From Brachionus plicatilis (Eukaryota > Rotifera > Eurotatoria > Ploima > Brachionidae), in NCBI GenBank assembly GCA_010279815.1, contig QEOQ01000180.1, forward strand, positions 1,957,214 to 2,021,213: DNA of 64,000 bases, written 5' to 3'. A program made the translations under genes and the position numbers. The first letter of the stretch is position 1; every line of letters starts with the position of its first letter. Positions 58,698 through 64,000 of the stretch are shown in pieces. The notes beneath the pieces are model-generated. The model searched no databases, was not told the origin of the DNA, and saw only the letters and a list, made by a program, of their open reading frames with translations.

Positions 58698-61152
58698 AAA
58701 TTTAATTTAAAAATTTGCGATTTTTTTATTATAAAATGGGAAATCATTTAGCTAAATGACAAAAGCTCATTTTATAAGAAAAATTTTTTTTTTAGTTTGA
58801 CAAAAAAAAATTTGTTAGAGAAAAAATTTTTGTTGAACTCGATTATTTATCAAACTTTTCATTCTGATTGTAAATGATAGATTCATTTAAAAAAAAAACT
58901 TGTATGATTTAATAGAAGTTTTCTAATAGCCTAAAGAAGAACTGGCTTAAAATTAAGTTAAGTGTATATAACAAAAAATCTTCTTTACAAAAAATTATAA
59001 AAAGTTAACAAAAAAATTTGATGCTAATTTTATTTATTTTTTTGTCTAAAATGAGAATTTAAACTTTTTGACATCGGTCTTGTTTTTTATTATGTTTTTG
59101 TTTTTTTTTTGTTTTTTTTTATTTAATTTTATTTTAAATAGTCCAAAAATAAAAATAAATAATCTTATTCTTATTTGCTATTTTATTTGAAAAAATTTTT
59201 GAGAGTGCATTTCATTTTAAAACTCTTATTCATATTTTAAATGAAAATGGGCTTAATTTGAATTTTTTTTTCCATTATTGGAATCTTTATTAAAAGTTGA
59301 TAATATGAATTCTTTTCAAAAAAAACAATAAACAAAAATCTATTGAATTAGTCGTTTAATAATAAATTTCAAATAGCTAAATCAAATTTTTTATTTACCA
59401 TTTAAAAAATTAAACAAAAAAAAATGTAAACATAATTTTAAAAGAATCCTTTAAAATTTTTATTCTAAAAAAATTGAAATTCAATAGCAATTATTGTGTT
59501 TATTTTTTTTTAAGTAAAATATTATCGAATTTAAAAAGCGTGGAAATAGTTTTAGGAGTTTTTTATCTTTAAAATATTCCAAATTAAATATTTTATGAAT
59601 GAATAAATATTCAAATTGTCATTATTTCAAAAATTAAAGAAGTTTATTTTAAAAAAAAATTGATATTTGTGATGTGATAATTTAAAATCTGTTAAACCAT
59701 ACTAATGCAGTTTAAAATTTAAATTCCTTATTTGATTCATTAGTTTAATATTTTTTTTTTTAAATAATTTGATTTTTTATTTTACAATTTTAATATGTTT
59801 GGAAACTTTTGAGTCAAATAATCAAAAATCCTCTAAAAATATTTTAGCAATCATTCTCAATTAACTCAATTTTCAACTATCTGATTCATTTGAAAACATG
59901 GAGAATTAATGAGATGAAATACGGTTACGCTTCATATGAATGATGATGAATGTAATTACAGAGTTATATAAAATGTTTTTTAAAAAATAAAAATTCAACC
60001 CCGTTAATTAAAAAGAAATCTTAAATTAATTGAGACTAGTGTTATTCTCTGAACAAAAATATTTTAAATTCTATTCTAGTTATTTTTCTATCATAATGTG
60101 TTTTATGTAATTAAACGATAAGAAATTTTTAATTAAAATTTTAATTAAAATCCAAAAAAAACATTAAATTTAAACCCTAAAAAATAATTTGAATAAAATA
60201 AAACAAATTTTACAGGGGTGAAATATTGAGAGGATTAGTAAATACCAATGAAATGTATTTTTGTGTTGGATTCAAAAAATTATAAAATCTAGCATTTAAG
60301 AGATATTACTCCCTGTAATTGAACCTAATATAATATAAATTTTAATGATTATTTTTTTTAAAAATCAAATTTATTTTTAATAATTTATGCCAAATTAAAA
60401 AAAAATTATAAATTAATTCAACTTTTTTTTGAAAATTTTAAGAATTGATTGCCTTACAAATTTTTTTATTAAAAATCTTAATCAACTTAATTTTTTTCAT
60501 TTTTTTAAATTTCTTGCTTTGGAAAATTTATTTTAAAATTAAAAATGAAAAAAAAGCGTTTGAAATTTTCTCTAGTTTCAAAATTAAAAAATCATCCTAA
60601 GTCTGATTTTCTACTGCGACTAGATTAATAAATTCATCCATCCTTTTCTTACTAGCTATTGATATTATATGACTTTTGAAAGCTTCGAGTTAATTCCCTA
60701 AAAATCTTGCTTTTTTGATTTGTCTTAAATGACAGTTGTTAACTTTCTTTTACTTCTAATTTTTCCCTTTCATATAATAATTTATTTATTTTAAAGTTTA
60801 AATAAATAAGGATATATAATTATTAAGTTTATTATTTTCTTGCAGAATATTAACAAAAATATTAATGTAAGAATAATTTTATTTTTGATATTAAATATAA
60901 TTAAAATGGAGCAAAATTGTGTGAATTGATACAAAAATAAAACAAAAAAAAACAAAATTTTTGCTGTTTTACAAAGGTAATTAGGAATTGTTGGCTCCTG
61001 ACTTTCTTTTTTTATTCTTCACTTCACTTCACTCTTTCTTTATTGGTATTTTCATTGACTGTTGACTAAAAATAAGACTCAATACCAATGTCAGTAATGT
61101 CTTGAGTTTCATTAGGCTAACGAATTAATGCGTATGTTGTAGCTTTATTTTT
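58698..61152. other. Intergenic downstream of OVO
   Basis: AT-rich with no coding exon. Possible polyadenylation signals (aaaataaataa) lie at about 59147-59160. Confidence 0.55.
60213..60315. mobile_element. 103-bp MITE with CAGGG ends and TA target duplication
   Basis: The ends CAGGGGTGAAATATTGAG and, reversed, CAGGGAGTAATATCTC are similar inverted repeats flanked by TA on both sides (60211-60212, 60316-60317). Size and TA duplication fit a Tc1/mariner-type MITE. Confidence 0.6.
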
Positions 61153-61383
61153 TTATGTGACGAGCAGAAGCTCATTCAGATTAAAAAAAAAAGTAAAATA
61201 AAAATACAACAAAATAAAAAATATATAAATAAATAGCAAGGGAATCGAGTACTCGACAAATCTATACTCGAAACCTTCTTTGTATTCATTTACCAGTCGA
61301 ATTGTTAGTGGAATATAATGATTCAGTCCTACCCCTTCATATGTTTCGCTCAATTCAAAAAGTTCTTCTATTCGATTTGTCAT
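61153..61383 (-). CDS. Small reading frame with C-terminal hydrophobic tail (doubtful)
   Basis: The ATG at 61383 opens MTNRIEELFELSETYEGVGL and NHYIPLTIRLVNEYKEGFEY. Its amino-acid composition is more protein-like than most AT-rich frames here. It then runs into LLFIYIFFILLYFYFTFFF, which may simply be translated A/T tract. It could be a lone exon or a transposon scrap. No neighbouring exon was found and no family recognised. Confidence 0.25.
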   Translation of the reverse strand: MTNRIEELFELSETYEGVGLNHYIPLTIRLVNEYKEGFEYRFVEYSIPLLFIYIFFILLYFYFTFFFNLNELLLVT

Positions 61384-61863
61384 AGGAGAAAAGGTTCTAA
61401 GAATTTTACTTTTGTGTTAAGGTTAAGATTTTTTCCATAAATTTTTCTTTTAAAATATTATTGTAAAAGATCATGTAGAGTGACTTTTCATTCGAAATTT
61501 TCATCTTCCATTTACAAATCTATTTTTTATTGACCACTAATGTAATTTTACAGTATTTTCAAGATTTTCTTTCTTTTTAAAAGTAAAAAATGTGACCGTG
61601 AAAAAGTTATCTGAAAAAAGAAGAGAGTTTTGGATGTTCGTTTTTTTTTCTTAATCATTTTTGTCAAGAAAAAAATATGCTGTGATAATTATAATACGCT
61701 CAGATGATAACAACCAAAATTTCGCTTATTGCTTTGAAATCTGGTTTTATTTTAATCAAATTTTTTGTTAACAAGTAAAATTGCTTTATTTTATTTAATT
61801 TGTTGCAGTTAAATAAGAAATGAATCTGTTTTAATTTTTTTAGAACTTTTTATTTATTTTGTT

Positions 61864-61968
61864 CAGAGTTGTTTAAAAGTTAATTTTTTTGATATGAAGC
61901 CTGATCTAGCAAATTTAAAAAAAAAATTCCGGACTTGGACTTTTTTTTGGGACTTTTAAACAACTCTG
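61864..61968. mobile_element. hAT-type MITE, perfect 8-bp target duplication
   Basis: The terminal inverted repeats CAGAGTTGTTTAAAAGT and ACTTTTAAACAACTCTG bound 105 bp. The flanking octamer ATTTTGTT is identical on both sides (61856-61863 and 61969-61976). CAGAG ends and 8-bp duplication fit hAT. Single ends of the same family are seen near 7883 (cagagttgtttataagtc), 10550 (caacaactcag), 12345 and 38764 (cagagttgttcctcaag). Confidence 0.85.
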
Positions 61969-61984
61969 ATTTTGTTATTGTTAA

Positions 61985-62240
61985 TTAAAATTAACCCTTT
62001 TATCAGACTTGCGCAAAATTTAGAAAAAAAAGTAATTTTATAGTCAAGTCATTTGATCTGACTTGAAATTTTTTTTTAAAAAAAAGTCTTTTGACTTGAC
62101 TTGAAATTTTATTTTTTTAGTTAAAAAAGTCTTTTTTTTACTTCAAATATTTTTTCTGAAAAAAGTAATTTCAAAGACTCTGAAATAAAAATGGCCGCCT
62201 TAAAAACTAGATGGAACGACAAAAGAGTTATTTTTAAAAA
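61985..62240 (-). repeat. Dispersed repeat, reverse-oriented partner of 890-1110
   Basis: Read on the minus strand it repeats the order seen near position 900-1105: gttccat, ttaaggcggc, tttca.agtctttgaaat, tttttcagaaaa, caagtcaagt, ttgcgcaagtctga. The copies are diverged and no ends were defined. Confidence 0.6.
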
Positions 62241-62284
62241 ATAAGTTTTTGATAGACTTCTAATACTTAGCTATGTAGTGTTGC

Positions 62285-62750
62285 ACCCACAAGAGCAAAC
62301 TCTGACTCCAGACCGAAGAACAAAGCATTGCGCCGAATGCCGTACCCGACTAGATCCATCGAGGACCTAATATACAGTGTAAATAGAGCAGTAAAATTCT
62401 CCAAGCTAGACATTCGGAAAGCCTTCCATCAACCCATGCTGAAGGATGAATCACGCTTTCTCACGACCATCACGACTTATTACGCATTGTTCCGCTACAA
62501 AAGGCTCCACATGGGCATCTCAAGTGCTTCCGAAGAATTTACTGAATGCATCCGCAAAATCTTCGATGGTATTCCGGGACAACTGAACAAGACCATTTTG
62601 GTAAATGGCAAAACAGACCAGCAGTTTGACAAGTAACTCATGCCAGTTCTCGAAAGACTCCAAAAACATGGTATCACGCTGAACGCCGATAAGCGTGAGC
62701 TCACATTCTTCGGACTCAAAAAATCACCGAACACTATAAATAGGATAAAA
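62285..62750 (+). pseudogene. Ty3/gypsy LTR-retrotransposon reverse transcriptase fragment
   Basis: The frame matches the gypsy RT fingers/palm: RMPYPTRSIEDLIYSVNRAV, KFSKLDIRKAFHQPMLKDES, then RYKRLHMGISSASEEF and IRKIFDGIPG. Where the catalytic YxDD box should be, the sequence reads LNKTILVNGKTDQQ, so the active site is lost. The frame ends at a TAA, after which VLERLQKHGITLNADKRELT continues the domain. No LTRs, RNase H or integrase nearby, so this is an inactive fragment. It is noticeably GC-richer than its surroundings. Confidence 0.85.
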
Positions 62751-63116
62751 TGCTAAAAATAAAACTAAATTCAACTAAGCTATTTACAATTCTATTTTCT
62801 ATATACATCTTTATATTTCTTCATATATACATATATTTACTTTGGCCACAGAGCGGCCGTTTTTATTTAATAATTTAGATTAATAAAACTGTTTAAACAA
62901 ATTGGTTATATTGTTTTAATTCAAACATAACAAGGTCGAGGGTTCGATCTCTTCTGGGGTGGTCTTTTTTTGTCAAACCAAAGAAATATGAAATAAGATT
63001 AATTCAGACATGTGGAAATAAATTTTTTAAATTTATAATTTTCAAATCAGATTGGTTAAAATTTTAAATCTTTTAATGCATAATAAATATTAAAAAATCA
63101 AAATAATTTCGAATAA
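62751..63116. other. Intergenic, with a tRNA T-arm-like scrap
   Basis: About 62932-62962 (aaggtcgagggttcgatctcttctggggtgg) resembles the 3' half of a tRNA or SINE head (B box GGTTCGATCTC). No A box at the right distance, so it is not a tRNA gene. Confidence 0.4.
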
Positions 63117-64000
63117 TCAAAGATTAATTTGTTGAAATAGCTTGATAAAGTTTTGGTAAGGAACTTTATTTTGATTGATAACCGGACAAACATTTTGATC
63201 CAACATTTGAATTAAGTGCGATAAATAATTAGCTTTTGAATAATTCTTGATTCGAATTCTTAATTTATTTCCACTTTCGCAATAGTTAACCAAGACAAAA
63301 TATGTTCCACAGATAATCAGTGTGACAAAAAATAAAAATGATAAGGTTGATAAAAATGTTTGACACCCTCCTTAAAATTTCAAAATAATCTCTTATTTAC
63401 TATTTTTTTATACTTTCTTACCTGATTTTATATGTTTATTTGGAGAATTCAAACATGATGAAGTATTTAAGTTTTCATTAAATCCTTCATGTTCCAAATT
63501 TTCTTCGCTTGTTTGCTTTTGTTGAAGTTTTTTTTGCTCTCGTTCACGTTTTTTCTGTAATTTTATCTCTTTTTCTTTGGCTAACTCTTCAGCTTGTTGC
63601 TTGGCTTCCTTCTCTAAAAAGAATGATGTAAAAAAATATGGCCTATGCTAATTGATTAACTAAAATAAGAAATTTTTCACCAATTTTACTAGTTGAACAT
63701 AAAAATGACCAAATTTTCATTAAATTGCTTAATCAATTTAAAAATGTGAATTTTAAAAATCAAGTTTGATGCTAGTTTTTCCAATTTTCAATTAAATTTT
63801 AAAAGAATTAATTTTTTATTTAACTTTTTTAAATATTTTTGTTTTTCCTTTGATCACTATGTGAGCCGAATTGCAATAATACGAATTATTGAGATCTGAA
63901 TTAGAAACCAGACTACATAACTCACATTTTTCATCAAAATTCATACCATAATATTCTAAATTATCAAAATATTTTTCTAATTTGAAAAAAAAATTCTAAT
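63117..64000 (-). CDS. 3' part of an unidentified single-pass membrane protein gene (runs off the window)
   Basis: Three minus-strand exons are visible: 63976-63825, 63611-63422 and 63370-63117, ending in TGA. Exon a has a Cys pair (DEKCELCSLVSNSDLNNSYY). Exon b is a highly charged coiled coil (KEAKQQAEELAKEKEIKLQK, KREREQKKLQQKQ). Exon c opens with a transmembrane helix (TFLSTLSFLFFVTLIICGTY) followed by a polar domain of about 55 residues (YSKANYLSHLIQMLDQNVCP...LFQQINL). Introns are 51 and 213 bp. The topology, a coiled coil before a single late membrane span, suggests a tethering or ER/Golgi protein, but I do not recognise it. The 5' end lies beyond position 64000. The exon a/b junction is the least certain (two acceptor choices). 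Confidence 0.65.

Overview
The window is nuclear DNA of an animal with a very AT-rich genome. Introns are mostly 43-70 bp with GT..AG borders. Genes show clear metazoan orthology (ALKBH8, SDAD1, condensin NCAPH, PRC1, arfaptin, OVO/OVOL), and non-coding sequence is full of small transposon relics. Compact introns, strong AT bias and GC-richer long exons fit a small invertebrate; a monogonont rotifer such as Brachionus is my best guess. That is inference, because no species marker is present. Two runs of N (31762-32359 and 55221-55288) are assembly gaps.

Layout. 1-2468 is non-coding and holds a near-perfect 746-bp palindromic foldback element. 2469-9083 (minus) carries ALKBH8 (tRNA wobble-uridine modification) and SDAD1 (60S ribosome biogenesis), head to tail and 200 bp apart. 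11084-16087 (plus) is condensin subunit NCAPH; its 2.3-kb intron contains a possible nested minus-strand gene for a 77-residue tail-anchored protein. 17.2-18.6 kb has two small cysteine-motif reading frames. 20906-23217 (minus) is a nine-exon unidentified helical protein. 23769-24823 is a dead Mutator-like (MULE) element with a 10-bp target-site duplication. 26494-27132 is an intronless unknown gene. 29.2-30.1 kb holds a LINE relic and a pseudogene tail.

32529-41399 (minus) is PRC1, the anaphase spindle-midzone bundler. Its two coding exons are separated by a 6.4-kb intron packed with transposon debris (LINE pieces, a hAT element with target-site duplication, a foldback element). 44214-45434 is arfaptin. 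A gene-poor stretch of about 10 kb follows, containing a degenerate tandem array and a tRNA-derived SINE inserted exactly at the junction of a tandem duplication. 55433-58697 is an OVO/OVOL zinc-finger transcription factor with a CtBP-binding motif. The end carries two MITEs, a Ty3/gypsy fragment and the 3' part of an unidentified membrane protein gene.

Two mitosis genes (NCAPH, PRC1) and two translation-related genes (SDAD1, ALKBH8) share the window. I see no sign of operons; spacing, strand and intron structure suggest independent transcription units. I did not find a clearly new biological system. The most unusual items are the 746-bp palindrome, the MULE with inverted arrays of a 10-bp motif, the SINE/tandem-duplication junction and the nested membrane-protein gene.
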